From Acetobacteraceae bacterium (GTDB lineage: Bacteria; Pseudomonadota; Alphaproteobacteria; Acetobacterales; Acetobacteraceae): a DNA stretch of 19,485 bases. The translations under genes and the position numbers were made by a program. Numbering within the stretch: position 1 is the stretch's first letter; each line of letters starts with the position of its first letter. Of this stretch, positions 1-8,050 are shown one piece after another. The notes beneath the pieces are model-generated. The model saw only the letters and a program-made list of their open reading frames with translations, searched no databases and was not told the origin of the DNA. The DNA is taken from positions 1-19,485 of the forward strand of contig JASHVY010000502.1 in assembly GCA_030044345.1 (NCBI GenBank), in the 5' to 3' direction.

Positions 1-1
1 G

Positions 2-346
2 GTCAGCGTGCACAGCCTGGTGGGTGAGCGCTTCGCCTTCACCTGCGATATCGGCTCCCCGCGCAGCGCGCTCGAGCGGAGCTGGCCCGAGCATGATTTC
101 TCCGCCCTGCCGGAGATCTGGTGGCCGGCGGCGACGGAGTCCGAGGCGGACGTGAACCTGCGCGCGGCGCGGTTTCGCGCCGAGATCGCCGCGGAGGCGG
201 GCAGCGGCGAATGCCTCGTGATCACCCATTGGGGCTTTATTCTCGCACTCACCGGCCAGCGACTGACGAACGGCGAGTGGCTGCGCTACGATCCGGCAGA
301 GCCTCTGAAAGCCGCTTCACCCATCGAAACCGTCTGGAAGTCCTGA
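2..346 (+). CDS. Histidine phosphatase family protein (phosphoglycerate mutase-like), 3' part
   Basis: The reading frame is open from the first bases of the window, so the start lies upstream and only about the last 114 residues are visible. The motif CLVITHWGFI carries the conserved second histidine that histidine-phosphatase (phosphoglycerate mutase/SixA-like) enzymes use in catalysis. The N-terminal RHG motif holding the phospho-accepting histidine would lie outside the window. The visible part fits the C-terminal half of a small cytoplasmic phosphatase of about 200 residues. Its substrate cannot be inferred, because this superfamily acts on sugars, nucleotides, phosphoproteins and cofactor precursors. 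It precedes secB by about 50 bases on the same strand, so the two may be co-transcribed. Confidence 0.75.
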   Translation, partial: VSVHSLVGERFAFTCDIGSPRSALERSWPEHDFSALPEIWWPAATESEADVNLRAARFRAEIAAEAGSGECLVITHWGFILALTGQRLTNGEWLRYDPAEPLKAASPIETVWKS

Positions 347-394
347 CGGCGGGCCGAACTCCGCGCTCGCCCGGCAGGCAGGAGAGAGCCAAGA

Positions 395-916
395 ATGTCG
401 GAGACGACGACCACCGGCGCGCCAGTGACCACGCTGCCGCTCACCGTGAATCTGCAATACATCAAGGACCTCTCCTTCGAGGTGCCGGCCGGCCCGCAGA
501 TCTTCACCCAGCTCCGCACCTCCCCGCAGGTCGCGATCAACATGGACGTGCAGGCGCGGCGCCTGCAGGAAGGCCAGCCGGTCTTCGAAGTGGCGCTGCT
601 CGTCCGCGCGGAAGCGACCCTGCCGCCCGGAGGGAATGGTCAAGGCAACAGCCAGGAGGAAGCGGCCAAGCAGCCGGTCTTCATCGCCGAGCTCACCTAT
701 GCCGGGGTGTTCACCCTGGGCACGATCCCGGACAATGCGGTCGAGCCGGTGCTGCTCGTGGAATGCCCGCGGCTTCTCTTTCCCTTTGCCCGCAATATCG
801 TCTCCGACATCACGCGCGATGGCGGGTTTCCGCCGGTGCTGCTCGCGCCGATCGATTTCGTGGCGCTCTGGCAGAACCGACGCAATCAGGGCGCCCCTTC
901 CTCCGCGCTCACCTGA
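395..916 (+). CDS. secB: Protein-export chaperone SecB
   Basis: The 173-residue product is recognisable as SecB. It has the conserved N-terminal strand LNLQYIKDLSFE-like segment (here VNLQYIKDLSFEVP), then FEV-LLV and ELTYAGVF, and the C-terminal CPRLLFPFARNIVSDITRDGGFPPVLLAPIDF block that is nearly invariant in the family. SecB is a cytosolic tetramer that keeps secretory preproteins unfolded and hands them to SecA at the Sec translocon. The length is slightly above the usual 150-165 residues because of a Gly/Gln/Asn-rich loop near residues 78-90. The ATG at 395 follows a purine-rich GGAGAGAG site at a suitable distance. The gene lies between a phosphatase and an AmpG-like permease on the same strand. 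Confidence 0.97.
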   Translation: MSETTTTGAPVTTLPLTVNLQYIKDLSFEVPAGPQIFTQLRTSPQVAINMDVQARRLQEGQPVFEVALLVRAEATLPPGGNGQGNSQEEAAKQPVFIAELTYAGVFTLGTIPDNAVEPVLLVECPRLLFPFARNIVSDITRDGGFPPVLLAPIDFVALWQNRRNQGAPSSALT

Positions 917-964
917 CGGGAGCTTCTTCTTCCCTCGACTCGGGTGCTCCGCCACTCTTCGCGG

Positions 965-2269
965 ATGGATGGTGAGGCTTCCCTGCGGGACGAAGCGGCG
1001 CCGACGCTTGCCGAGCTGCTCGCGAACCCGGCCCTCTGGCTCATGGGCGGCTTCGGCTTCGCCTCGGGCCTGCCGCTGCCGCTCTCGGGCTTCACCCTCC
1101 GGCAATGGTTCGCCGAGGGCCATGTCTCGCTCGGCGCGATCGGGCTCACAGCCGATATCGGCCTCGCCTATTCGCTGAAATTCCTCTGGGCCCCGCTGCT
1201 CGACCACACCGCCCCACCCGGATTCCTCGCCCGCTTCGGGCGCAGGCGGGGCTGGCTGCTGGCGATCCAGCCGGCGCTGGCGCTCTCGGTCGTGCTTCTC
1301 GCGCTCTCCCAGCCTGGGATCGCGCCGGCGGCAGCGGCAGGGGCTGCGGCGCTCGTCGCCTTCCTTTCCGCAAGCCAGGACATCGTGATCGATGCCTGGC
1401 GCATCGAGACCTTTCCCCAGCGCCTGCAAGGCGCCGCGATGGCCGCCTATGTCTGGGGCTATCGCGGTGCGCTGCTGATCTCGGGCGCAGGCGCGATCGC
1501 GCTCGCGACCCCCTGGGGCTGGCATCTCTCCCTGCTTCTGATGGCGGTGCTGGGCGCGATCGGCATTCCCGTCACGCTCGCCGCACGTGAGCCCGCGCCG
1601 CCCGAGCACACCGCCCCCGCGCGGCTGAGCCTCGGCCAGCGCCTGACCGAGGCGCTGATCGCCCCGCTCGCCGAATTCATGGGGCGTCCCGGCGCCGTTC
1701 CGATCCTGGCCTTCGTGGTTCTGTTCCGCCTCGGGGAGGCCATGGCCGGCGTGATGCTGCCGCCCTTCTACCGCGCGCTCGGGTTCGATCGGGTCGCGGT
1801 CGCGCTCGCCAATGGCCCGGTCTCGCTCGCCGCCGTGCTGATCGGGGCAGTTATCGGTGGCTGGCTGGTCGCGCGGATCGGCACCGGCCGGGCCCTTCTT
1901 GCCACAGGCTGGGTGCAGACGCTCTGCCTTGCGATGTACGTGCTGCTCGCGTACTCGGCCGGCGATCATCGCGTGCTGCTGGCGACCTCGGCGGTGGAAT
2001 CCTTCACCGAGGGTCTCGCGGATGCGGCCTTCATCACATATCTCTCGAGCCTCTGCTCCCGCGCCCACACAGCCACGCAATATGCGCTGCTCTCCTCGGT
2101 GGCCGCGCTCGCGCTGCGCACGGTCGGCGGTCTCTCCGGCTTCCTCGCCGCGGCTGCGGGGTGGAAGCTTTTCTACTCGCTCACGACCCTTGCCGCCTTC
2201 CCGGCGATGGGGGTCATGATCTACCTCCTCCGCCATTATCCGCCGGAGCGGCAGCGGGAACCGGCCTGA
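965..2269 (+). CDS. AmpG-like MFS permease (muropeptide transporter family)
   Basis: This is a polytopic membrane protein of about 434 residues with roughly twelve hydrophobic segments. The N-terminal block GFASGLPLPLSGFTLRQWF, followed by YSLKFLWAPLLD and FGRRRGWLL, matches the first and second helices and the cytoplasmic loop of AmpG permeases. In other bacteria these import anhydromuropeptides from the periplasm for cell-wall recycling and influence AmpC beta-lactamase induction. Substrate is inferred from family only, since AmpG-like proteins also include transporters of other solutes. A GTG at 944 would add seven residues. I prefer the ATG at 965, although neither start has a clear Shine-Dalgarno site. 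The gene starts about 50 bases after secB. No beta-lactamase or other recycling gene is nearby. Confidence 0.88.
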   Translation: MDGEASLRDEAAPTLAELLANPALWLMGGFGFASGLPLPLSGFTLRQWFAEGHVSLGAIGLTADIGLAYSLKFLWAPLLDHTAPPGFLARFGRRRGWLLAIQPALALSVVLLALSQPGIAPAAAAGAAALVAFLSASQDIVIDAWRIETFPQRLQGAAMAAYVWGYRGALLISGAGAIALATPWGWHLSLLLMAVLGAIGIPVTLAAREPAPPEHTAPARLSLGQRLTEALIAPLAEFMGRPGAVPILAFVVLFRLGEAMAGVMLPPFYRALGFDRVAVALANGPVSLAAVLIGAVIGGWLVARIGTGRALLATGWVQTLCLAMYVLLAYSAGDHRVLLATSAVESFTEGLADAAFITYLSSLCSRAHTATQYALLSSVAALALRTVGGLSGFLAAAAGWKLFYSLTTLAAFPAMGVMIYLLRHYPPERQREPA

Positions 2270-2304
2270 TCGCCGCGCCTTGCCATCGGGCCGGTCGGCG
2301 ATAC

Positions 2305-2389
2305 AAGAATTCTTCACGATTTCGAGTTTCAAAAGAAAAAAATTCTTTTTCTAGGGGCGGGATTGCCTTCAGAGAAAAAATTCTTTTCT
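2305..2389. repeat. Cluster of AT-rich palindromes before the sulfur operon
   Basis: In an otherwise GC-rich window this intergenic stretch holds three short palindromes sharing an AATTCTT core. They are AAGAATTCTT at 2305-2314, AGAAAAA-AATTC-TTTTTCT at 2334-2352, and AGAAAA-AATTC-TTTTCT at 2373-2389. The last two have the same five-base centre, and the centres are 38 bases apart. The cluster lies between ampG and cobA and could be an operator, a curved upstream promoter element or a weak bidirectional terminator. The sequence shows the symmetry, and the role is unknown. Confidence 0.6.
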
Positions 2390-2398
2390 TTGCAGCCC

Positions 2399-3241
2399 AT
2401 GCTTGCGCTTCCCGCCGCTTCCCATCTCGTTCCGCCGGATTTTGCGCCAGGCTCCGTCTGGCTGGTGGGGGCCGGCCCGGGCGATCCCGGCCTGCTCACG
2501 CTGCATGCCGCCTCCGCGCTCAACAGGGCGGATGTCATTCTGCATGACGCGCTGGTTGCGCCGGAAATCCTGACACTCGCCGGACCCCGGGCGCGGCTCG
2601 AGTCCGCTGGCAAGCGGGCCGGCCAGCCGGGCCGGGGCCAGCTTGCCCTCAATGAGAGGCTGATCGCGCTCGCCCGCCAGGGCTTGCGAGTCGTCCGGCT
2701 CAAGGGCGGGGATCCGCTGGTCTTCGGCCGCGGCGGGGAGGAAGCGCTGGCGCTGGCGGCCGCCGGCATCCCGTTCCGCATCCTGCCCGGCATCAGCGCT
2801 GGCATCGGGGCCACGGCTTCCGCCGCCATTCCGCTGACCCATCGCGGGCTCGCCCATGCCGCCATCTTCGTCACCGGCCATGACCGGACAGGCGAACTGC
2901 CCGCCGATCTCGACTGGACGGCCATCGCGTGCGCCGCGCCGGTGATCGTCCTCTACATGGCGCTCGGCACGATCGGCGCGATCGCCGCGGCGCTCATCGC
3001 GGCGGGACGCGACCCAGCCGAGCCGGTCGCTTTCCTGAGCGATGCGACCACGCCGCGCCAGAAGACCCGTCGCGCCACGCTCGCCACCGCCGGCGCTGTC
3101 GCCGCCGGGATTCCGAGCCGCGACCCGACCCTGATCGTGATCGGCCCGACCGTCGGCCTCGCCGACCTGCTCGGCCCGCTTCACGAGTCGGCACCGATGC
3201 GCCTTGTCCCGCCACCGCAAGCAAGCGCCGCCGGCGCCTGA
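2399..3241 (+). CDS. cobA: Uroporphyrinogen-III C-methyltransferase (SUMT)
   Basis: The enzyme uses two S-adenosylmethionine molecules to convert uroporphyrinogen III to precorrin-2, the branch point to siroheme and cobalamin. Diagnostic blocks are VGAGPGDPGLLTL at residues 21-33, DVILHDALVAPEIL, RLKGGDPLVFGRGGEE, and PGISAGIGATASAAIPLTHRG, all typical SUMT signatures. The 280 residues match a stand-alone SUMT without the precorrin-2 dehydrogenase/ferrochelatase half found in E. coli CysG. Its place directly before cysJ-cysH-cysI argues that its main job here is siroheme supply for sulfite reductase. The ATG at 2399 lacks a clear ribosome site. A TTG at 2363, preceded by AGGGG at five bases, would add twelve residues and is a real alternative. 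Confidence 0.93.
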   Translation: MLALPAASHLVPPDFAPGSVWLVGAGPGDPGLLTLHAASALNRADVILHDALVAPEILTLAGPRARLESAGKRAGQPGRGQLALNERLIALARQGLRVVRLKGGDPLVFGRGGEEALALAAAGIPFRILPGISAGIGATASAAIPLTHRGLAHAAIFVTGHDRTGELPADLDWTAIACAAPVIVLYMALGTIGAIAAALIAAGRDPAEPVAFLSDATTPRQKTRRATLATAGAVAAGIPSRDPTLIVIGPTVGLADLLGPLHESAPMRLVPPPQASAAGA

Positions 3242-3249
3242 GGTTGTCC

Positions 3250-5019
3250 ATGTCCCAACCTTTGCTGCTGCCCACGAGCGCGCCTTTCGGCCCCGAAGAA
3301 ATCGCGGCTCTCAACCGCGCGCTCGGCGCGGCCACCGCAACCCAGCGCGCCTGGCTTTCGGGCTTCCTCGCCGGGGTCGAGGCGGCGAGCGGCTCGGCCC
3401 AGCCCGCCCCCGCCGCTGCCCCCGCCTCCCAGCGGACGCCGCTGCAAATTCTGTTCGCAAGCGAGTCCGGCAATGCCGAAGCATTGGCCGCCGATGTGCG
3501 GCGGGCGGCACAGAAGCTCGGCTTCGCGGCCAAGGTCCAGGACGTGGCGGATGTCACCCCGGCGGACCTCGCGCAGGGCGGCAATGTCATCATCATCGCC
3601 AGCACCTGGGGCGAAGGCGATCCGCCGCAGCGGGCGGAGGGCTTCGTCTCCGCGCTGCTGGCCGGGGATGCGCCGCGGCTCGAGAAGCTCCGCTACGCCG
3701 TGCTCGCCCTCGGCGATCGGGCCTATGCCCGGTTCTGCGAAACGGGCCGCCGGATCGACGAGCGGCTGGCCGCGCTCGGCGCCACCCGTCTCGCCGAGCG
3801 GATCGAGTGCGATCTCGATTATGTGGGCCCAGCCGCCTCCTGGATCGAGAAATCGCTGCCCGTCTTCGCCCCGCCTGCCGCCGAGCCCGCTCCCGCGGGC
3901 GGGGACGTGATCCATGTGGATTTCGCCCGCAGCGCCTATGGTCCGACGAACCCGTTCCCCGCCGTGCTGCTCGAACGGTCGAACCTGCGCTCGAGCCGCG
4001 CCGATGGGGAGGCGTTTCATCTCGAGCTGGAGCTTGAAGGATCGGGCTTCGCCTGGGAGCCGGGCGATTCGCTTGCCTTCCATCCACGCAACGATCCCGC
4101 GCTCGCGGAAGCGATCCTCGCTTCGGTCGGGCTTGCCGGCAATGCCGAGCTTGCCGAGACGCTCATCGCCCGGCACGACATCACTACGCTGACCTTCCCG
4201 CTCATGGAGAAGTACCGGGAGCTCACGTCGGACGATGCGCTCGGGAAACTCCTCGCCGATCGCGCGCAGGCGGAGAATTTCCTCGCCGGCCGCCAGCCGC
4301 TCGATCTCTTCGACGAATTTCCTCACACCCTGGCGCCGGAAACGCTGACTGCGCTGCTGCGCAAGCTGCCGACGCGCGCCTATTCCATCGCCTCGAGCCG
4401 CAAGCTCACCGGAAGTGCCGCCCATCTGCTGGTGGCCTCGGTGCGCTATCGGTCGCATGGGCGGGGCCGCCTGGGCGTCGCCTCGATCGATCTCGCCGAT
4501 CGGCGCGCGCCAGGCGGGAAGCTTCCCGTCCATCTCAAGCCCAATCCGCATTTCCGCCTGCCCGCCGATCCGCACACCCGGGTGATCATGATCGGGCCGG
4601 GCACGGGTGTCGCGCCGTTCCGGGCCTTCCTGCAGGAGCGCGAGGCGCTCGGGCTCACGGGCGGCACCTGGCTCTTCTTCGGCCATCGCCATTTCACGCA
4701 TGACTTTCTCTATCAGCTCGAATGGCAGGAATGGCTCAAGAGCGGCATCCTGGAACGGATCGATCTCGCCTTCTCGCGCGATCAGCCCGAGAAAATCTAT
4801 GTCCAGGACCGGATGTGGGAAGCGCGGCGCGATCTTCACGCCTGGATCGCCGAGGGCGCGCATCTCTACGTCTGCGGTGATGCCAAAGCGATGGCGCGCG
4901 ACGTGCACGCCACGCTTGCGCGCATCATCGCCGAGCAGGGCGGATGCAGTGCTGCCGAAGCCGAAACGCGGCTCGGCGAAATGGTTCGCGCCGGCCGCTA
5001 TCTGCGGGACGTTTATTGA
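3250..5019 (+). CDS. cysJ: NADPH-sulfite reductase flavoprotein subunit
   Basis: The 589-residue protein has the CysJ layout: an N-terminal flavodoxin-like FMN domain (about 65-205, with FASESGNAEALA and STWGEGDPP), an FAD domain with the RAYSIASS motif at 376-383, and a C-terminal NADPH domain with GPGTGVAPFRAFLQER from 449, FFGHRHF, and YVCGDAKAMARDVH. It ends in the typical RAGRYLRDVY. It passes electrons from NADPH through FAD and FMN to the siroheme subunit CysI. The length is close to E. coli CysJ (599). The chosen ATG follows a GAGG site nine bases downstream of the cobA stop. A linker rich in Ala and Pro (50-62) precedes the FMN domain. The stop codon shares one base with the cysH start. 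Confidence 0.95.
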   Translation: MSQPLLLPTSAPFGPEEIAALNRALGAATATQRAWLSGFLAGVEAASGSAQPAPAAAPASQRTPLQILFASESGNAEALAADVRRAAQKLGFAAKVQDVADVTPADLAQGGNVIIIASTWGEGDPPQRAEGFVSALLAGDAPRLEKLRYAVLALGDRAYARFCETGRRIDERLAALGATRLAERIECDLDYVGPAASWIEKSLPVFAPPAAEPAPAGGDVIHVDFARSAYGPTNPFPAVLLERSNLRSSRADGEAFHLELELEGSGFAWEPGDSLAFHPRNDPALAEAILASVGLAGNAELAETLIARHDITTLTFPLMEKYRELTSDDALGKLLADRAQAENFLAGRQPLDLFDEFPHTLAPETLTALLRKLPTRAYSIASSRKLTGSAAHLLVASVRYRSHGRGRLGVASIDLADRRAPGGKLPVHLKPNPHFRLPADPHTRVIMIGPGTGVAPFRAFLQEREALGLTGGTWLFFGHRHFTHDFLYQLEWQEWLKSGILERIDLAFSRDQPEKIYVQDRMWEARRDLHAWIAEGAHLYVCGDAKAMARDVHATLARIIAEQGGCSAAEAETRLGEMVRAGRYLRDVY

Positions 5020-5765
5020 TGTCCTCTCTTCTTCCTCACGGAATCGTCCTGCCCGCGGCCGCGGAGGCCGTGAGCCTCAATGAACGTTATGGCGCGTGCA
5101 GCGCGGCCGAGCTTCTGGAGCTTGCGATCTCCCGGCTCTTTCTCGGGCAGATCGCGCTCGTCTCCTCCTTCGGCACCGAATCCGCGGTGCTGCTGGCGCT
5201 CGTCGCCGATATCGATCCGGCAACGCCGGTGATCTTTCTCGATACCGGGCAGCTTCATGAGGAGACGCTTGCCTATCGCGATCTTCTCATCGCGCGCCTT
5301 GGCCTGAAAGACGTGCGCAACGTGACGCCCGACCAAGCCGCGCTCGCCAGGGAAGATCCCGAGAAATGGCTCTGGCACGACGATCCGGACCGCTGCTGCC
5401 ATCTGCGGAAGGTGGCGCCGCTCGAGGACGCGCTGCGCCCTTTTGCCGCCTGGATCACCGGCCGCAAGCGCTACCAGGGTGGATCGCGCGGCCGTCTCCA
5501 GGCCTTCGAGGCCGACGCGGCAGGGCGCATCAAGCTCAACCCGCTCGTGTCCTGGAAGCCAGCGGACATCATGGATTTTCTCGCCGCGCGGGACCTGCCC
5601 CAGCATCCGCTGCGCGCGCGGAATTTCCTTTCCATCGGCTGCATTCCCTGCACCCGCGCCGTGCGGCAAGGGGAAGATGCGCGTGCCGGCCGCTGGCCGC
5701 TTCACGCCAAGACCGAATGCGGCATCCACCTTCCGCCGGGAGTGAGTGAGCATGCCGGCCCCTGA
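5019..5765 (+). CDS. cysH: Thioredoxin-dependent APS reductase, iron-sulfur type
   Basis: This 248-residue protein belongs to the PAPS/APS reductase family, with the PP-loop-like SSFGTESAVLL near residues 49-59 and FLDTGQLHEET at 73-83. It has the cysteine pair CC at 126-127 and C208-x2-C211, which bind a 4Fe-4S cluster in assimilatory APS reductases and are absent from E. coli PAPS reductase. The catalytic cysteine is C234 in KTECGIH. The enzyme therefore probably reduces adenylylsulfate directly to sulfite with thioredoxin, and no APS kinase would be needed for this step. The ATG overlaps the cysJ stop (TGATG), implying translational coupling, and the 3' end overlaps the cysI start. The sulfate-activation genes (ATP sulfurylase) are not in the window. 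Confidence 0.93.
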   Translation: MSSLLPHGIVLPAAAEAVSLNERYGACSAAELLELAISRLFLGQIALVSSFGTESAVLLALVADIDPATPVIFLDTGQLHEETLAYRDLLIARLGLKDVRNVTPDQAALAREDPEKWLWHDDPDRCCHLRKVAPLEDALRPFAAWITGRKRYQGGSRGRLQAFEADAAGRIKLNPLVSWKPADIMDFLAARDLPQHPLRARNFLSIGCIPCTRAVRQGEDARAGRWPLHAKTECGIHLPPGVSEHAGP

Positions 5766-7398
5766 TGCCCCCCTTTCCAGAAACGAAACGATCAAGCGTG
5801 AGAGCCATCTTCTGCGCGGCGGGATCGAGGAGGGACTTTCTCGCAAAGTAACCGGCGCGATCGAGGAGGACGATACCCAGCTCCTCAAATTCCACGGCAG
5901 CTACCAGCAGGATGATCGCGATCTTCGCCCCGAGCGCGGCAAACGCAAGCTCGAGAAGGCCTTCTTCTTCATGGTGCGCGTGCGCATTCCGGGCGGTGTT
6001 CTCACGCCTGCGCAATGGCTCGCGCTCGATGCCATCGCGCGCGATTACGGCAACGGAACGCTCCGCCTCACCAGCCGCCAGAGCGTGCAGCTCCATGGCG
6101 TGCTGAAGAGCAATCTGCGCACCGTCATCGCCGCGGTCGCGGCCGCGGGCCTCGACACCCGCGCCACCTGCGGCGATGTGAACCGCACGGTGATGTGCAC
6201 CACCGCGCCCCTGCCTTCGCGCCTGCATGCGGAGGTGCTGGCGATCGCCACCGCCATGAGCGAGCATCTCCTGCCGCGGAGCTCCGCCTATCAGGAGCTG
6301 TGGCTCGGGGCCGAGAGCGGCACCGATCGGGATGCCGAGCCGATCTACGGGCCCGCCTATCTGCCGCGCAAATTCAAGATCGGCGTCGTCGTTCCGCCGG
6401 TGAACGATGCCGATGTGCTGTCCCAGGATCTCGGTTTCATCGCCGTCATCAGGAAGGGCTCGCTGCTCGGCTTCACCGTCGCCGCCGGCGGCGGCATGGG
6501 GGCGACGCATGGCGAGCCCGCGACCTATCCGCGCCTTGCCGAGCCGTTCGGCTTCTGCACGCCGGACCAGGCCGTCGCGGTCGCGGAAGCGGTGCTTCGC
6601 ACCCAGCGCGATTATGGCGACCGGGCGGACCGCAAGCATGCGCGGCTGAAATATACGATCGCCGATCACGGGCTAGAGTGGTTCCGGAGCGAGGTCGAAT
6701 CCCGTCTCGGCAAGCCTCTCGCGCCGCCGCGGCGCTTTGCCTTTGCCCATACCGGCGACCGTTTCGGCTGGTCGGAGGATCTGAGCGCGCTCACGGTGCT
6801 CGTCCCCAGCGGGCGGCTCAAGGCTGGGGACGGCTCGCCGATCGTCGCGATCGCGCGCCGCCATGGCGGCACGTTCCGCATCACGCCGAACCAGAATCTC
6901 GTCATCGCCGGCATCGCGCCGGATCAGCGCAGCGCCATCACCGCGCTGATCGCGGACTCCGATCTCGATCCCACGCCGACGCCGCTCCGCGGCCAGGCGA
7001 TGGCCTGCGTCGCCCTCCCCACCTGCGGGCTGGCGCTGGCGGAAAGCGAGCGGTACCTGCCCCAGCTCACCGCCGACATCGACGGGCTGCTCGCCCGTTC
7101 GGGTCTTGCCGGAGCCGAGATCCTGCTCCGCGTCAGCGGCTGCCCGAATGGCTGCTCCCGCCCCTATCTTGCGGAGATCGGTCTGGTCGGCCGCGCGCCG
7201 GGCCGCTACGACCTGCATCTCGGCGGGGGGTTCGACGGCAGCCGCCTCGCGCCCGTCTTCCGGCAGAATCTCGACCATGCCGGCATCCTCGAGACACTGG
7301 CGCCGATCTTCGGCGACTATGCCGCAGAGCGGAAGGAAGGCGAGCGGTTCGGGGATTTTGTTCTGCGCAAGGCCTATCCCGCCGCCCCGAACGGCTGA
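5752..7398 (+). CDS. cysI: Sulfite reductase hemoprotein subunit (siroheme/4Fe-4S)
   Basis: The 548-residue product has the two-repeat nitrite/sulfite reductase architecture. The siroheme/4Fe-4S ligands appear as C419-x5-C425 (CVALPTC) and C464-x3-C468 (CPNGC), a spacing that fits CysI. Other family landmarks are GTLRLTSRQSVQLHGV, TCGDVNRTVMC and LPRKFKIGVVVPPVNDADV. It performs the six-electron reduction of sulfite to sulfide using electrons from CysJ. The ATG at 5752 lies nine bases after a GGGAG site and inside the last codons of cysH. A GTG two codons earlier is also possible. It is the last gene of the cobA-cysJ-cysH-cysI run, and a 93-base gap follows before the next gene. Confidence 0.95.
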   Translation: MPAPDAPLSRNETIKRESHLLRGGIEEGLSRKVTGAIEEDDTQLLKFHGSYQQDDRDLRPERGKRKLEKAFFFMVRVRIPGGVLTPAQWLALDAIARDYGNGTLRLTSRQSVQLHGVLKSNLRTVIAAVAAAGLDTRATCGDVNRTVMCTTAPLPSRLHAEVLAIATAMSEHLLPRSSAYQELWLGAESGTDRDAEPIYGPAYLPRKFKIGVVVPPVNDADVLSQDLGFIAVIRKGSLLGFTVAAGGGMGATHGEPATYPRLAEPFGFCTPDQAVAVAEAVLRTQRDYGDRADRKHARLKYTIADHGLEWFRSEVESRLGKPLAPPRRFAFAHTGDRFGWSEDLSALTVLVPSGRLKAGDGSPIVAIARRHGGTFRITPNQNLVIAGIAPDQRSAITALIADSDLDPTPTPLRGQAMACVALPTCGLALAESERYLPQLTADIDGLLARSGLAGAEILLRVSGCPNGCSRPYLAEIGLVGRAPGRYDLHLGGGFDGSRLAPVFRQNLDHAGILETLAPIFGDYAAERKEGERFGDFVLRKAYPAAPNG

Positions 7399-7399
7399 G

Positions 7400-7462
7400 T
7401 TTTTGGGGCGGGCAGTGTCCTGGCGCCTGGCTGGAGCCGGTTCCTTTGATCGGCCCCAAAAA
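7400..7462. repeat. 10-bp inverted repeat after cysI
   Basis: TTTTTGGGGC at 7400-7409 is perfectly matched by GCCCCAAAAA at 7453-7462, with 43 bases between. It begins two bases after the cysI stop and ends 29 bases before the broken acetyltransferase gene. It could form the base of a long stem in RNA from either strand. The U-run is on the wrong side for an ordinary rho-independent terminator of cysI, so the terminator reading is doubtful. Confidence 0.45.
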
Positions 7463-7491
7463 GGGCCTCAGTCCCCCCAGGGAACCTGGCG

Positions 7492-7969
7492 ATGGATTGC
7501 GAGATTCGGCTTGCAGATGCAGGCGATGCGGAGACCATCAGTGCGCTGATCCTCCGGACGCTCCGCGAAACCAATGCCAAGGACTACTCATCCGATATCA
7601 TCGCCCGATATCATCGAACGTGTCGTGGACAGCTTCACGCCGACCCTTGTGCGGGAGCTTCTGGGCAGGCGCACGGTCTTCGTCGCCTGGATCGGCCCCC
7701 GGATTGTCGGGACCGCAAGCCTTGAGGGAGGGACTGTCCGGACCGTGTTCGTGGCACCTGACGCCCAGGGGCGAGGCATCGGCCGATTGCTGATGGCCGA
7801 AGTGGAGCGCATCGCGCGTGAGCGGAGGCTATCCCTGCTAATGGTGCCCTCGTCGGCGACTGCGGAGCCCTTCTATCGTAAGCTCGGGTTCCAGCCCGTC
7901 CTTAACGCCTATTATGGCGATGAGCGGACCATCATCATGGAGCGTTCCCTGGTTCTGCCCCCGGCCTGA
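7492..7969 (+). pseudogene. GNAT-family N-acetyltransferase, frameshifted by a 13-bp duplication
   Basis: Two overlapping frames together encode one GNAT acetyltransferase. The first (from the ATG at 7492) gives MDCEIRLADAGDAETISALI through TNAKDYSSDII. The second continues IIERVVDSFTPTLV, the acetyl-CoA loop VAPDAQGRGIGRLLM, and FYRKLGFQP to the stop at 7969. The break falls at a tandem duplication: a 12-base unit at 7592-7603 recurs at 7605-7616, a 13-base period. Removing one 13-base unit leaves 465 bases, an uninterrupted frame of 154 codons plus stop, and joins the parts as KDYSSDIIERVVDSF. As sequenced, translation shifts into a frame that stops at 7725. The acetyl acceptor cannot be inferred. 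The frame could be restored by loss of one repeat copy. Confidence 0.85.
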
Positions 7970-8050
7970 CGCAACCGGAAAGGCTCGGTTCGGGTTTTCG
8001 CCCCCAATCGCCATCTCCCCAACCGCTCGACCGGCGCTATATGATGGAGG

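Noticed and set aside
317..2332. A 671-codon open frame on the minus strand opposite secB and ampG
   Set aside because: Composition is Arg/Gly/Glu/His-rich low-complexity sequence typical of an antisense shadow in GC-rich DNA. The plus strand carries clear SecB and AmpG families.
3181..4908. A 575-codon minus-strand frame opposite cysJ
   Set aside because: It has no recognisable domain and mirrors the third-position pattern of cysJ, so it is a shadow frame.
6015..7793. A 592-codon plus-strand frame overlapping cysI and continuing into the GNAT gene
   Set aside because: It is an Arg/Ala-rich out-of-frame translation of cysI. The cysI frame has all siroheme/iron-sulfur ligands.
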